Positions 9,160 through 18,876 of a DNA stretch of 64,000 nt are shown here, in pieces (position 1 is the first letter of the stretch; every line of letters starts with the position of its first letter). The notes beneath the pieces are model-generated. The model saw nothing but the letters and a program-made list of their open reading frames with translations. It did not search any database and was not told the origin of the DNA. This stretch comes from Tannerella sp. Its GTDB lineage: Bacteria; Bacteroidota; Bacteroidia; Bacteroidales; Tannerellaceae. A program made the position numbers and the translations under genes. The DNA is taken from contig JAITVS010000315.1 of assembly GCA_031285685.1 (NCBI GenBank), positions 1 to 64,000 of the forward strand. The letters run 5' to 3'.

Positions 9160-10701
9160 ATGAAGAAGTTATTCGAAACAGCTAAGATTAAGGAAATAGA
9201 TCAGTATACAATTCAGCATGAACCGATCGATTCGATTGATCTGGTGGAGCGCGCGTCATCTGTTTTTGTGAACGAATTTTGTCGCAGGTACGCATCACGC
9301 CAGAATCGTGTCTATGTTTTTGCCGGTCAGGGAAATAACGGGGCGGATGCTTTGGCTGTAGCCAGAATGCTGATCGAAAAAGGGTATAATGTATTTACTT
9401 ACCTGATAAATCCTTCGAATCTGCTTTCGGAAGACTGTGAAGCGAACAAGAGACGCATCCGGAGTGAAGGAAATCAGCAGTTTGTGGAAGTCGTTTCGTC
9501 TTTTGCTCCCCCTAAATTAGAGCCGCAGGATATCATTATCGACGGACTTTTCGGTTCGGGGCTTAACCGTCCGCTTGAAGGAGGATTTGCGAAAATCGTG
9601 GATTACATAAATCATTCGGAGTCTACGGTCGTATCAATCGATGTTCCTTCCGGCTTATTCGGAGAAGATAATAAGAATAACAATTCCCAGTATATTATTC
9701 AGGCGGACCTGACGCTTACTTTTGAATTTCCCAAATTGTCATTTTTATTACCGGAAAATGCAATTTTTGTCGGTGAGTGGAAAGTGCTTCCAATCGGACT
9801 CCATCCGGATGCATTGCTTAAAATCAAAACATCTTACGGGCTTATTACTGATGATGATATTGCTACGTTGATAAGCACGCGTGAGCGTTTTGCGCATAAA
9901 GGAGATTTCGGCCATGCACTTCTTGTTGCCGGGAGTGCAGGCAAAATAGGCGCTGCAGTATTGTCGGCAAAGGGTTGTATGCGTAGCGGAGCAGGACTTC
10001 TGACTGTACATCTGCCGGGGCGCGGAGAGGTAATCATGCAGACGTCTTTACCGGAAGCGATGATTGAAATGGATAAGAATACCGATTATGTGACGGAATT
10101 AGCAAATATCTCGAAATATGACGCTATAGGAATAGGACCGGGTATCGGTAAGGAAAACGGAACGAAAGAACTCCTTGAAGAGCTTCTGAATACGGCGAAT
10201 GCTAAACCATTGGTTATAGATGCCGATGCACTGAATATTATTTCGGAAAACAGTGAATTATTACATCATTTACCTGAAGGAACAATTATTACTCCTCATT
10301 CCGGAGAATTTGACCGCCTTGCAGGTGCAAGCGAGAATGCTTATGAGCGGATGCAGAAAGCCCGCTCTATTGCTGCGGAACAAAAGATCTGTATTGTATT
10401 GAAGGGAGCCTATACGGCTGTATGTACACCAACAGGAAAAGTATTTTTCAATACATCCGGAAATCCAGGAATGGCCACAGCCGGTAGTGGCGATGTATTG
10501 ACCGGAATTCTTTTAGGTCTGCTTGCGCAGGGATATCGTCCGGAAGAAGCTTCGGTGATCGGGGTGTATCTTCATGGAATCGCCGGAAATCTTGCTGTAG
10601 CCAACCTTTCGGAAGAGAGCATGATTGCCGGCGATATAGTACAAATGTTGGGGACCGCTTTTAAACAGATGCACGACACAATGTCATATCTGTCGGATTG
10701 A
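9160..10701 (+). CDS. nnr: Bifunctional NAD(P)H-hydrate epimerase / ADP-dependent NAD(P)H-hydrate dehydratase
   Basis: Repairs hydrated NAD(P)H: the N-terminal YjeF_N domain (about residues 1-210) epimerises NAD(P)HX, and the C-terminal ribokinase-like domain (about 225-505) dehydrates the S form with ADP. Visible motifs are GNNGADALAVARML and VSIDVPSGL in the first half, and PGIGKENG and NPGMATAGSGDVLTG in the second. At 513 residues it is the usual fused length. It is monocistronic, with its own promoter, and convergent with the phosphoglucomutase gene three bases away. Confidence 0.95.
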   Translation: MKKLFETAKIKEIDQYTIQHEPIDSIDLVERASSVFVNEFCRRYASRQNRVYVFAGQGNNGADALAVARMLIEKGYNVFTYLINPSNLLSEDCEANKRRIRSEGNQQFVEVVSSFAPPKLEPQDIIIDGLFGSGLNRPLEGGFAKIVDYINHSESTVVSIDVPSGLFGEDNKNNNSQYIIQADLTLTFEFPKLSFLLPENAIFVGEWKVLPIGLHPDALLKIKTSYGLITDDDIATLISTRERFAHKGDFGHALLVAGSAGKIGAAVLSAKGCMRSGAGLLTVHLPGRGEVIMQTSLPEAMIEMDKNTDYVTELANISKYDAIGIGPGIGKENGTKELLEELLNTANAKPLVIDADALNIISENSELLHHLPEGTIITPHSGEFDRLAGASENAYERMQKARSIAAEQKICIVLKGAYTAVCTPTGKVFFNTSGNPGMATAGSGDVLTGILLGLLAQGYRPEEASVIGVYLHGIAGNLAVANLSEESMIAGDIVQMLGTAFKQMHDTMSYLSD

Positions 10702-10704
10702 TTC

Positions 10705-12453
10705 TCAGATCGCCAACGATTCTTTTATCTTTTCGATTTTTTCCATTGCTGCTTTTTCCGCACCGGGAATATCCTGAACCGATTTTACAGGTTCGTGTAC
10801 TTCAACATAGAACTTAATTTTAGGTTCTGTTCCGGAAGGACGAATCGATATTTTTGTACCGTCCTCGGTATAGTATTGAAGCACGTTCGATGTAGTAGGC
10901 ATATTGAGTGAAAAATCTTCATTTTCTATAAAACTATGACCTTTGAGGGATGCATAATCATATGTCATGGTTACTTTGGAGCCTGCAATTTCTTTTAGCG
11001 GATTATTACGGTACGCCTTCATCATCGCTTCAATTTCTTCGGCGCCACTCTTTCCTTTCTTGACAACCGAGATTCCGACTTCTTTCGAATATCCATATTC
11101 TGCATATATCCGATTCAGCAAACCGAATACGGTTAACCCCTGGTCTTTTGACCATGCAGCGATTTCACCCATTATGCAACAGGACGAAACGGCATCTTTG
11201 TCACGAACGAAATCTTCACAGAGAAAACCGTAACTTTCTTCGCCTCCCCCGATATATGTTTTTTTTCCTTCGTTTTTGCGCATGATATCGGCAATCCATT
11301 TGAAGCCTGTATACACATCGTAATAAGCTACTTCATTTTTTTCAGCGATGGCGCGTATGGTTTCGGTTGTTACAATCGTTTTAACGATGTATTCTTTTCC
11401 GGTAAGTCTGCCGAGTTCTTTCCATCTTGTTATCAGGTAATAAACGAATAAGATAGCCGTCTGATTTCCGTTTAGAAGAATCCATTCGCCTTCGTTATTT
11501 TTTACGGCTGCCCCCATACGGTCCGCATCGGGATCCGATGCAAGAACAAGTTCTGCGTCAGTTTCTTTTGCTTTTTCCACAGCCATAGCCATTGCGGCGG
11601 GCTCTTCCGGATTGGGTGATATAACAGTCGGAAAATCTCCGCTCACAACATCCTGTTCGGGCACATTGATAATATTCGTGAATCCGAAATTTTTCATTGC
11701 TGCAGGAATGAGGCGAACTCCCGTACCGTGGATAGGAGTGTAGACAATTTTGATATCGTGATGACGGGATATGACGTCCGGTGATAATGATATCTTTTTC
11801 AGGTCATGGATGTATGCATCGTCTATCTCTTTGCCTATGATTTCAATGAGTTTTTTATTTCCGTTGAAATTTATTTCTGCTGCGGTGCGTATTTTATTGA
11901 CTTCAGCAATCGTATTCTTATCATGCGGTGCAATCATTTGTGCGCCGTCGTCCCAATACGCTTTGTATCCGTTGTATTCTTTCGGGTTATGCGAGGCAGT
12001 TAGTATAATACCGCTCTGGCAACCAAGCTTACGTATGGTATAAGACATTTCCGGTGTCGGACGCAGATCTTCAAACAGGTAAACTTTTATACCGTTCGCC
12101 GAGAATATATCAGCCGAAATTTTTGCATATTCACGGCTGTTGTTACGGCAGTCATAACCAATGACTACCTTTATTTCAGGGAGATTTGCAAATTCTTTTT
12201 TCAGGTAATTTGATAATCCCTGTGTTGCCGCTCCTACGGTATACTTGTTCATACGGTTTGTTCCTGCGCCCATTATACCGCGCAACCCTCCGGTTCCGAA
12301 TTCGAGGTCCTTGTAGAATGATTCTATCAGGTCTGTCGGATCGGTATTGTCCAACATTGCCTGTACCTGATTACGTGTTGCTTCATCGTAATCTTTACCT
12401 AACCAGGCCTCTGCCTTTTTTCTAACCTCATCTATTAATTCTTTGTTTTCCAT
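10705..12453 (-). CDS. Phospho-sugar mutase (phosphoglucomutase/phosphomannomutase)
   Basis: This 582-residue alpha-D-phosphohexomutase has four domains. The phosphoserine loop TASHNP is at residues 152-157 (Ser154), the metal loop is DPDADRMG, the sugar loop GGGEESYG and the C-terminal phosphate-binding loop RPSGTEPK. The length and EFGTGGLRG start fit the PGM2-like group, which interconverts glucose-1-P and glucose-6-P or uses related substrates. A promoter box lies upstream at 12491-12498. Confidence 0.94.
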   Translation of the reverse strand: MENKELIDEVRKKAEAWLGKDYDEATRNQVQAMLDNTDPTDLIESFYKDLEFGTGGLRGIMGAGTNRMNKYTVGAATQGLSNYLKKEFANLPEIKVVIGYDCRNNSREYAKISADIFSANGIKVYLFEDLRPTPEMSYTIRKLGCQSGIILTASHNPKEYNGYKAYWDDGAQMIAPHDKNTIAEVNKIRTAAEINFNGNKKLIEIIGKEIDDAYIHDLKKISLSPDVISRHHDIKIVYTPIHGTGVRLIPAAMKNFGFTNIINVPEQDVVSGDFPTVISPNPEEPAAMAMAVEKAKETDAELVLASDPDADRMGAAVKNNEGEWILLNGNQTAILFVYYLITRWKELGRLTGKEYIVKTIVTTETIRAIAEKNEVAYYDVYTGFKWIADIMRKNEGKKTYIGGGEESYGFLCEDFVRDKDAVSSCCIMGEIAAWSKDQGLTVFGLLNRIYAEYGYSKEVGISVVKKGKSGAEEIEAMMKAYRNNPLKEIAGSKVTMTYDYASLKGHSFIENEDFSLNMPTTSNVLQYYTEDGTKISIRPSGTEPKIKFYVEVHEPVKSVQDIPGAEKAAMEKIEKIKESLAI

Positions 12454-12490
12454 AATGAAATTGTTTATATCAAAAACTCAAAAAACGATT

Positions 12491-12498
12491 CAAAGGTA
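12491..12498 (-). promoter_or_regulatory. -7 promoter box for the phospho-sugar mutase
   Basis: The minus strand reads TACCTTTG (TAnnTTTG) 37 bases upstream of the ATG at 12453. No clear -33 TTTG box is seen. Confidence 0.5.
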
Positions 12499-12537
12499 TG
12501 AAAAAAATATTTATCCTGATTATCTGATGGCATAAAT

Positions 12538-14238
12538 TTACCATGTAAAAGAATACTCGTATGTTGATTTATTTCCACACCCGTCTGTTACCGTAAGTTT
12601 TAACCGATGGTAGCCCGGATGTAATCTTTCGTTATCGAAAGTGTAGGATATTAATGCGTTTTTGCCGTCATATTCAAAAAGGGCATATTTTCCGTCGATT
12701 TCTCCTCTGTATACCGAAATGCCACTTAAATTATCGGTTATGCGAATGCTTATTTTTTTCTTTTCACGCCATTTGCCGGGATCTATAGGTCTGATAACCG
12801 GTGGGGTGGTATCACATGTGACCGTATATGTTCCGAGTTCGTTTATTTCCGCATCGATCCATCCGTCGCGGAAGGTGCCTCCGACCCATGACATCTTCCC
12901 GCTTGAATTGGTAATGCGTACGATACCGAACTGATCTGTGTTTGTTGAAGTAAAGGCACTGTCCAGGTAGATGGACAATTGCGCCGGGGTGTGTAGTGGA
13001 ACAGGAGTATTATGTAAAGTATGCGTCAAAGAGAAACGTTCTTTTACAAAAGAAGTATTGTGATGCATATAGATGCTGTTATATAAACTGTTACGGGGGA
13101 ATGTCAGCCGGATGCCTTTGGTGCTGAATGAGTTGTAATCATACCACCGCATGAGTTTTGTGCCGATGGTGTCAGGTGGGGTTATATCCTGTTTTTTTCC
13201 TTTTATTTTTATCGGCACTTTGCAGGCATTACCATAGATGTCGGTCAGAGTGATGAGTATATTGTATATACGTTCTTCATCTATATTTATTTTACCGGAA
13301 TTCCGGCTTGCGATAAATTGTGTGCGGTTTCCCGGATCAACAAATGTCTTTATATAAAAAATACGCTTGTCCGACCATTCTTCATAATCCGTATAGCTAT
13401 TTATATATTTCGATTCTTCCAGGGAAAAACGATCGGTATGGCTCCGGAACATTTCAATGCTGTCGACTGTCAGAAGAATATCTTTTATACCGTAAGAGAA
13501 TCCTGTTCCGTCCATACGATCGATGGCTCTTATTCCCAAACCGATTTCACCCCACGCTTCTATTGTTGCAGATATAACCGGGTGATCGTTTTTATTGAGT
13601 TTGAATTCGATATTTTGTTTTTTATTGTTTCCATTTACCATGCCTTTGCCTTCGGTCGGATAGATTTTAAGTCCGCGTACCAGCGGTTTGCGTGTATCCG
13701 GAATATAGGATTTGTAAAAGATCAAAGGATCGATCAATTCGTTTGTCTGCATGTCACGTACTTCGAAATGAAGATGAGGCCCCCCCGAACTGCCGGAGTT
13801 TCCGCTATAGCCTATTAAATCTCCCTGTTTTACGGGTAAAGCATCCGGTTCAAACTTAATATTGACATAATAGCTCTCATTTTCGTATTGTTTCTCTTTT
13901 ACAATTTCGGTTATACGCTGATTAAATTGTTGCAGGTGTCCGTAAACGGTAATCAGGTTGTCATCGGGATGCGTTATATAGATGGCAAGTCCATATCCCC
14001 ATGGACTGACAGATACGCGTGATATATAGCCTTTTTGTACGGCATGCATGGCATGCCCTTCGCTGGATTTTGTACGGATATCAATACCTGCATGATAATG
14101 ATTGGCACGTAAATCACAAAATCCGCCTGATAACTGTATCGGAAAATCAAATGGGTTTGCCAGGCGTTGCGCTTCTGTTTGTATAGGTAACATGGTTGTG
14201 AACAGAAAAGCTACGACAGCAACAAATACTTTATTCAT
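12538..14238 (-). CDS. Exported M23 family metallopeptidase
   Basis: Predicted peptidoglycan-active zinc endopeptidase of the LytM/M23 family, 566 residues. A signal peptide (about 1-23, ending QTEAQ) is followed directly by the M23 domain with metal ligands in NHYHAGIDIR (H49, D53) and the HLH motif at 155-157. The long C-terminal part (about 170-566) is beta-rich and Ig-like and has no obvious catalytic motif. It follows the endonuclease gene by 8 bases and shares its operon. Confidence 0.9.
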   Translation of the reverse strand: MNKVFVAVVAFLFTTMLPIQTEAQRLANPFDFPIQLSGGFCDLRANHYHAGIDIRTKSSEGHAMHAVQKGYISRVSVSPWGYGLAIYITHPDDNLITVYGHLQQFNQRITEIVKEKQYENESYYVNIKFEPDALPVKQGDLIGYSGNSGSSGGPHLHFEVRDMQTNELIDPLIFYKSYIPDTRKPLVRGLKIYPTEGKGMVNGNNKKQNIEFKLNKNDHPVISATIEAWGEIGLGIRAIDRMDGTGFSYGIKDILLTVDSIEMFRSHTDRFSLEESKYINSYTDYEEWSDKRIFYIKTFVDPGNRTQFIASRNSGKINIDEERIYNILITLTDIYGNACKVPIKIKGKKQDITPPDTIGTKLMRWYDYNSFSTKGIRLTFPRNSLYNSIYMHHNTSFVKERFSLTHTLHNTPVPLHTPAQLSIYLDSAFTSTNTDQFGIVRITNSSGKMSWVGGTFRDGWIDAEINELGTYTVTCDTTPPVIRPIDPGKWREKKKISIRITDNLSGISVYRGEIDGKYALFEYDGKNALISYTFDNERLHPGYHRLKLTVTDGCGNKSTYEYSFTW

Positions 14239-14246
14239 GTTTCTTT

Positions 14247-15368
14247 CTAATTATCCGGTGGCAAAGGTAATAAAAAGTCGGCTACGATCGGCAAGTGATC
14301 GCTATATCCTCCTTTGTAAAATTTACCGGCGTATTTACGTAAAGGACTTTGTTCGCCGCGATTGTTTTTTTTGGTGAGCAGAAAATCGGCTGCAAATATG
14401 CGTGGACTTCCTTCTTTCAGGTATTTGTTCCAGTTATGACTTATCATCATCTGGTCGAGTTGCGACCATTCGCCCTGAAATTTATGGGTGCCGTGAAAAT
14501 TAAGTTTTCCGGCATCACCGAACAGATTGATGAGGTTGTATTTGTTTTTTGATCCTTTCGTTAGGGTATGTATACTCTTATCAGATGGATTATCATTAAA
14601 ATCTCCCATTACTATGATGTTTGATTCCGCATTTATCCTATAAAGCGAATCACATAATTTCCGGAGGAATTTTGCCGCATCAATCCGGTCTTGTTCCGTT
14701 TCTTTTTCTCCTCCCGAGCGGGAAGGGAAATGACAGACGAATAAATCCAACCGTTCCTTATTTATCAGGTCTCCCCATACGTGCAGAATATCCCGTGAAC
14801 GCTTTTTTTTATTTGAAAAAGGAATGCGTTCCGACGAATGTCCGAGGTATTTGAATTTATCACGTTGATAAATGAGTGCGTTGTTAATACCGCGGGCGTC
14901 GTTTCCTTTTGTGACGCAGTAGTTGTAGTGCTGTTCTTTGAGAGGGGTGCGGTTTAGCAGGTGTATAAGAACGCTATCGTTTTCAACTTCACACAGTCCG
15001 CATAGAGCGGGTGTTCCCCATTCGCCGATAGCGCTTATAACCTGCGCTGTTTTCCGTAAATGCCGGTAATAACGGTTCGGAGTCCAACGCATTTGTCCGT
15101 CCGGAAGAAAATCGTCGTCTTGTTTCTCCGGGTCATCATAAGTATCAAACAGGTTTTCTACATTGTAGAACATAACGCGAATTTCCTGATGATTATCAAT
15201 ATCCTTATTACTAAAACCGTTTTTCTGTTCTGACTTTTCGTTACTATGTAATGTTTTTTGTTGCTGATGATCCGAATGGTTTTGTGAATTAGCATTGGAG
15301 CATCCATACAATAGCAAGATGAAACACAAAAAGCCGGTGATTGTATTTAAAGACAGGTTATTTTTCAT
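14247..15368 (-). CDS. Endonuclease/exonuclease/phosphatase family lipoprotein
   Basis: This 373-residue protein has a lipoprotein signal (lipobox LLLYGC near residue 22) and an EEP fold: VMFYNVENLFD, CEVENDSVL, VCHFPSRSGG, IVMGDFNDNPSD and a final SDHLPIVADF. The family cleaves phosphodiesters or phosphomonoesters, and the periplasmic location suggests nutrient nuclease or phosphatase activity. The frame is open to 15425, but the ATG at 15368 gives a clean lipoprotein signal and overlaps the upstream gene by 11 bases. Confidence 0.88.
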   Translation of the reverse strand: MKNNLSLNTITGFLCFILLLYGCSNANSQNHSDHQQQKTLHSNEKSEQKNGFSNKDIDNHQEIRVMFYNVENLFDTYDDPEKQDDDFLPDGQMRWTPNRYYRHLRKTAQVISAIGEWGTPALCGLCEVENDSVLIHLLNRTPLKEQHYNYCVTKGNDARGINNALIYQRDKFKYLGHSSERIPFSNKKKRSRDILHVWGDLINKERLDLFVCHFPSRSGGEKETEQDRIDAAKFLRKLCDSLYRINAESNIIVMGDFNDNPSDKSIHTLTKGSKNKYNLINLFGDAGKLNFHGTHKFQGEWSQLDQMMISHNWNKYLKEGSPRIFAADFLLTKKNNRGEQSPLRKYAGKFYKGGYSDHLPIVADFLLPLPPDN

Positions 15369-16914
15369 TTTTGGTCTCTTCCTGAGATACGTATTCGTAA
15401 GCCCCGATAGACGGTCCGAATTCACTTGTCAAACGGTTGACACCATAACGGTCTGTCGGATATTGTTCCGATATACTGCGATCGGCCTTTCCGATACCTA
15501 AAGATTCGTTTGCCAGCCGGAAATCGTATACGTAATCATAATTTCCATCTTTGTTTTTTCCGTCACTCTTTATATACTTCATGCTTTCGACTTTCGGATT
15601 TTCGACGAACAAGACTTCATTAAAACGGCTGTTATCGACCTTTTTCGTTTTCATGACACAGTGATTGAAGTGATAATTGAACTGTCCGTCATCGCCATTG
15701 ATGTAAATGTCGTTTGTAGAAAACATAATTTCTCCACCGTATTTTTTGGTTGTGTCGGCAGACAGGCTACCGTCAATGACACAGTTGTCAAAAAAAGCCT
15801 GTTGCAACGGAAATGAATGCTTCTCTTCGCTGTTATTTTCATTGACATATATGATGTTGTCGGCAAGTGTAAGTGCTTGTATAAATCTTGTTGCGCTGTT
15901 GCTCATCATAGCCGAAGGCATGTAATTGGCCATCGTACAATGCGTGAACTGGTATTTTCCTCCGGACAACATGACGAGATAATCGCTGGCATTACTGAAT
16001 TCCGTATTAGATGCTTCAATGTAGCAGTTGACAGCCCACAAAACGTTTCCGTCCATATTTGTTATTTGCGAATCCCGGATGTCAATTTTCTTTCTGTCCG
16101 GAGTTGATTCTTCAAATGTCAGCCCTGAAATGCCATTGCGTATCAGTGTGTAATTCAGCTCATTATCGAAGCTTGAAGCTCCGAAGAACAAACCGTCCCA
16201 TTGTGCGGAAATATTGTCGTATGATATGGTTGAAGAGAAATTGTTCAATCTGTCGGCACGGAATATAACAGGCTCGTTCTGTGTGCCGTTGGTTTTTATC
16301 GTTCCGTCAATCAGCCATTTGGCATTTTTGTGCATGTAGAATGATGCGCCTTTGTCTATATTGACCGTTACACTTTCGGGTATCATAATACTGTCGTATA
16401 TGAGGTAAGGCCTTTCTGCAGTAAGTGTGGTATCGTTAGCAAAAGTGGTTCCTCCCCTTAGGATATACGCATTCTGTCCGTATGCTTCAAGTAATACGGA
16501 TTGTGTTCTTCCGTTAGTGATAAATACGATGGAATCATGGATAAGAAATGGCGTATTATCGTCATTGGGATTGACCGTCACTTCTACCGCCACATACAGG
16601 CTATCTTTTTTCCAGATAGGGATTTCACTGAAAGAACTGCCTTTACGACCATCTATATTGATGCGAAATCCGCTCTCTCCGCCGCCGGCAAGTAAAATTT
16701 TATCAATTTTCAGCGCTTCGTCGTTTCGGTTGTATATCATAAAATAGCCTGTTGTGGAGCCAATAGTGGTAAATACTGTATCAAACGATAACGTATCGGT
16801 CGAGAATGAAAGTTGGTGATTGGGACTTACGGAGTAATCATCTATATCGTTACACCCCGTCATCAAAACGATTACCAAACCTGCTATCCATGCTATGAAG
16901 GATTTTTTCTCCAT
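15358..16914 (-). CDS. Right-handed beta-helix-like lipoprotein, function unknown
   Basis: This 518-residue protein has a lipoprotein signal (lipobox VLMTGC, Cys about 21). An N-terminal beta-sandwich-like part (about 30-150, LSFDTVFTTIGSTTGYFMIYN) is followed by repeated short beta-strand segments (IRDSQITNMDGNVLWAVNCYI, ASNTEFSNASDYLVML) resembling a parallel beta-helix. Conserved in Bacteroidales but without known activity. First gene of the beta-helix, EEP, M23 operon, which suggests an envelope role. Confidence 0.78.
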   Translation of the reverse strand: MEKKSFIAWIAGLVIVLMTGCNDIDDYSVSPNHQLSFSTDTLSFDTVFTTIGSTTGYFMIYNRNDEALKIDKILLAGGGESGFRINIDGRKGSSFSEIPIWKKDSLYVAVEVTVNPNDDNTPFLIHDSIVFITNGRTQSVLLEAYGQNAYILRGGTTFANDTTLTAERPYLIYDSIMIPESVTVNIDKGASFYMHKNAKWLIDGTIKTNGTQNEPVIFRADRLNNFSSTISYDNISAQWDGLFFGASSFDNELNYTLIRNGISGLTFEESTPDRKKIDIRDSQITNMDGNVLWAVNCYIEASNTEFSNASDYLVMLSGGKYQFTHCTMANYMPSAMMSNSATRFIQALTLADNIIYVNENNSEEKHSFPLQQAFFDNCVIDGSLSADTTKKYGGEIMFSTNDIYINGDDGQFNYHFNHCVMKTKKVDNSRFNEVLFVENPKVESMKYIKSDGKNKDGNYDYVYDFRLANESLGIGKADRSISEQYPTDRYGVNRLTSEFGPSIGAYEYVSQEETKNEK

Positions 16915-16976
16915 AAAAACTTTATTTATATTTTGTAAACGTATTTATCTGTGGTTTTATTGTATTTCCCATATGA

Positions 16977-17018
16977 AAAAAACGAGAGATTACCTTTTCG
17001 GATAACCTCTCGTTTTTT
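16977..17018 (-). terminator. Intrinsic terminator after pepD
   Basis: An inverted repeat of about 19 bp (AAAAAACGAGAG at 16977-16988 paired with 17007-17018, plus inner pairing) has a T-run on either strand. It lies 18 bases beyond the pepD stop. Confidence 0.85.
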
Positions 17019-17036
17019 ATTTCCGGTAATAAGCCG

Positions 17037-18491
17037 TTAAACCGGTATGCTTTTCAGAATATCAAGAAGATGTTTCCACCACAGGTCGACTGTTTTTATT
17101 TCAATACGTTCGTCGGGAGAATGTACGCTTCGCAATGTCGGGCCGAATGAAATCATGTCAAGCTGAGGATATTTTTCGAGGAATAGTCCACATTCAAGGC
17201 CTGCGTGTATAGCCATTATCTTTGCATCTTTTTTGAATAGTTTCTTGTAGCTTTTTTGTGCCACTTTCAGTATTTTGGAGTCCGGGTTGGGCGCCCATCC
17301 CGGATAACCTTCCCCGTGTTCGACTTTTGCTCCCGCCAGGCGGAATACGGATGCCACCTGATCTGCAATAGCATTCTTAGCTGATTCAGTTGAACTACGC
17401 TGGCTTGTTCCTACTACAATTTTTGTAGAGCCGACCATTTTGATTGAAGCGAGATTCGTGGATGTTTCAACAAGCCCGTCTATTTCATGGCTCATGCCTA
17501 TTACTCCATGCGGACATGCGAGTAGTGAGTATATCAGTTTTTCTTTCAATGTTCTCGGGAGGCATTTTTTTGGTTTCTCCGTAGTCTCCATGATTAGTTT
17601 TACATTCGGATCAACACGTTTCAATTCATTTTCGATGTCGGCGGCAAAATTATTCAGCATGACGCGTATCGGTTCTCTGTTCTTAGATGCTGTTCCTATT
17701 ATGGCGTATGCTTCGCGTGCAATCGCGTTATGCAGGTTTCCTCCTTGTATTTCTGCCAAACTGAAAGGATATTTTTCCTGTAACTGATACAGGAAACGTG
17801 CCAGTATTTTGTTTGCATTGCCAAGGCCTTTATGGATATCCCCTCCCGAATGACCACCGTTAAGGCCTGTGACCGTTATCCGAAAAAACTGATTGGACAC
17901 CGGCGCCGGCATCGCTTTATATTCAAATGTAGCTACCGTCCCTTTTCCTCCGGCACATCCCATAAAAATCTCACCTTCATCTTCACTGTCGAGATTGAGC
18001 AGAATATTTCCTGTCATAAAACCTTTTTTTATCGCTTTGGCTCCGGTAAGTCCGGTTTCTTCATCAACCGTAAACAGGCATTCTATAGGTCCGTGTTCGA
18101 TGTCTTTCGATGTAATAACAGCCAAGGCGGCAGCAACCCCGATACCATTATCCGCTCCGAGGGTGGTACCTTCGGCATGCAACCATTCCCCGTCAATTAC
18201 CGTTTTAATAGGGTCTTTATCAAAATCAAAGACCACATCGTTATTTTTCTCGCAAACCATATCTAAATGTGCCTGTAGGATTACAGTCGGTAATTTTTCA
18301 TAACCTTTTGTTCCCGGCTTGAATAAGAGGAGATTCCCGGCTTTGTCTTTTTTTATTTCAATCTTATTTTTTGCTGCAACCTCTTCGATGTACTTTATGA
18401 TCTTACCTTCTTTTTTGGATGGTCGTGGTACCTGGGTGATTTCATGGAAATATTTCCATACAATTTTTGGTTCTAAATCTTTAATTGTCAT
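17037..18491 (-). CDS. pepD: Cytosol non-specific dipeptidase (aminoacyl-histidine dipeptidase)
   Basis: M20-family zinc dipeptidase that hydrolyses unblocked dipeptides. Metal and catalytic motifs are LQAHLDMV (H75, D77), LGADNGIG (D114) and DEETG (E144, E145), followed by the lid domain and MAIHAGLECG. The 484-residue length is normal for PepD. It is monocistronic, with a strong terminator downstream. Confidence 0.95.
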   Translation of the reverse strand: MTIKDLEPKIVWKYFHEITQVPRPSKKEGKIIKYIEEVAAKNKIEIKKDKAGNLLLFKPGTKGYEKLPTVILQAHLDMVCEKNNDVVFDFDKDPIKTVIDGEWLHAEGTTLGADNGIGVAAALAVITSKDIEHGPIECLFTVDEETGLTGAKAIKKGFMTGNILLNLDSEDEGEIFMGCAGGKGTVATFEYKAMPAPVSNQFFRITVTGLNGGHSGGDIHKGLGNANKILARFLYQLQEKYPFSLAEIQGGNLHNAIAREAYAIIGTASKNREPIRVMLNNFAADIENELKRVDPNVKLIMETTEKPKKCLPRTLKEKLIYSLLACPHGVIGMSHEIDGLVETSTNLASIKMVGSTKIVVGTSQRSSTESAKNAIADQVASVFRLAGAKVEHGEGYPGWAPNPDSKILKVAQKSYKKLFKKDAKIMAIHAGLECGLFLEKYPQLDMISFGPTLRSVHSPDERIEIKTVDLWWKHLLDILKSIPV

Positions 18492-18607
18492 GTCTATTTA
18501 TATTTTATAGTTGAAAATTAATTGTTAATTTTGCTCAATTTGTGTCATCTTGTTTGAAAAAAGAAGAATTATTCACTTCAAAAGTGTCGTACAATTATTT
18601 AATCTCT

Positions 18608-18615
18608 TATCTTTG
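18608..18615 (+). promoter_or_regulatory. -7 promoter box for the small membrane protein and OmpH genes
   Basis: TATCTTTG matches TAnnTTTG exactly, 21 bases before the ATG at 18637. The -33 position holds only a partial match. Confidence 0.6.
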
Positions 18616-18636
18616 CGTCCACAAATATAAAAATAA

Positions 18637-18852
18637 ATGCTTGAAATCGTAATATTAAGTGTAATAATTCTTCTTATATGTCTGATATTGCTGTGTGTGA
18701 ATTTCATATTCAAGAAGAACGGCAAATTTCCTAATACGCATGTAGGAGGCAATCCGGCATTACGGAAAAAGGGAATTAAGTGCGCTCAGACTCAGGATTT
18801 TGAAGCAGGCGTTCAGTTGAATCTTTTCGATCGAATGCAAAAGGAAGCGTAA
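18637..18852 (+). CDS. Small single-pass membrane protein
   Basis: This 71-residue protein has one N-terminal transmembrane helix (about residues 3-24) and a short basic cytoplasmic tail containing FPNTHVGGNPALRKKGIKC and a single cysteine. I recognise the tail as a pattern conserved in Bacteroidales but know no function. It shares some layout with NqrM (helix followed by a Cys motif), but one cysteine is too few for that call. It precedes the OmpH pair by 24 bases. Confidence 0.75.
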   Translation: MLEIVILSVIILLICLILLCVNFIFKKNGKFPNTHVGGNPALRKKGIKCAQTQDFEAGVQLNLFDRMQKEA

Positions 18853-18876
18853 GAAGTAAAAGTTATAATATTGAAT

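Noticed and set aside
18637-18852. NqrM-like maturation protein
   Set aside because: The layout is similar but only one cysteine is present and no nqr genes are nearby.
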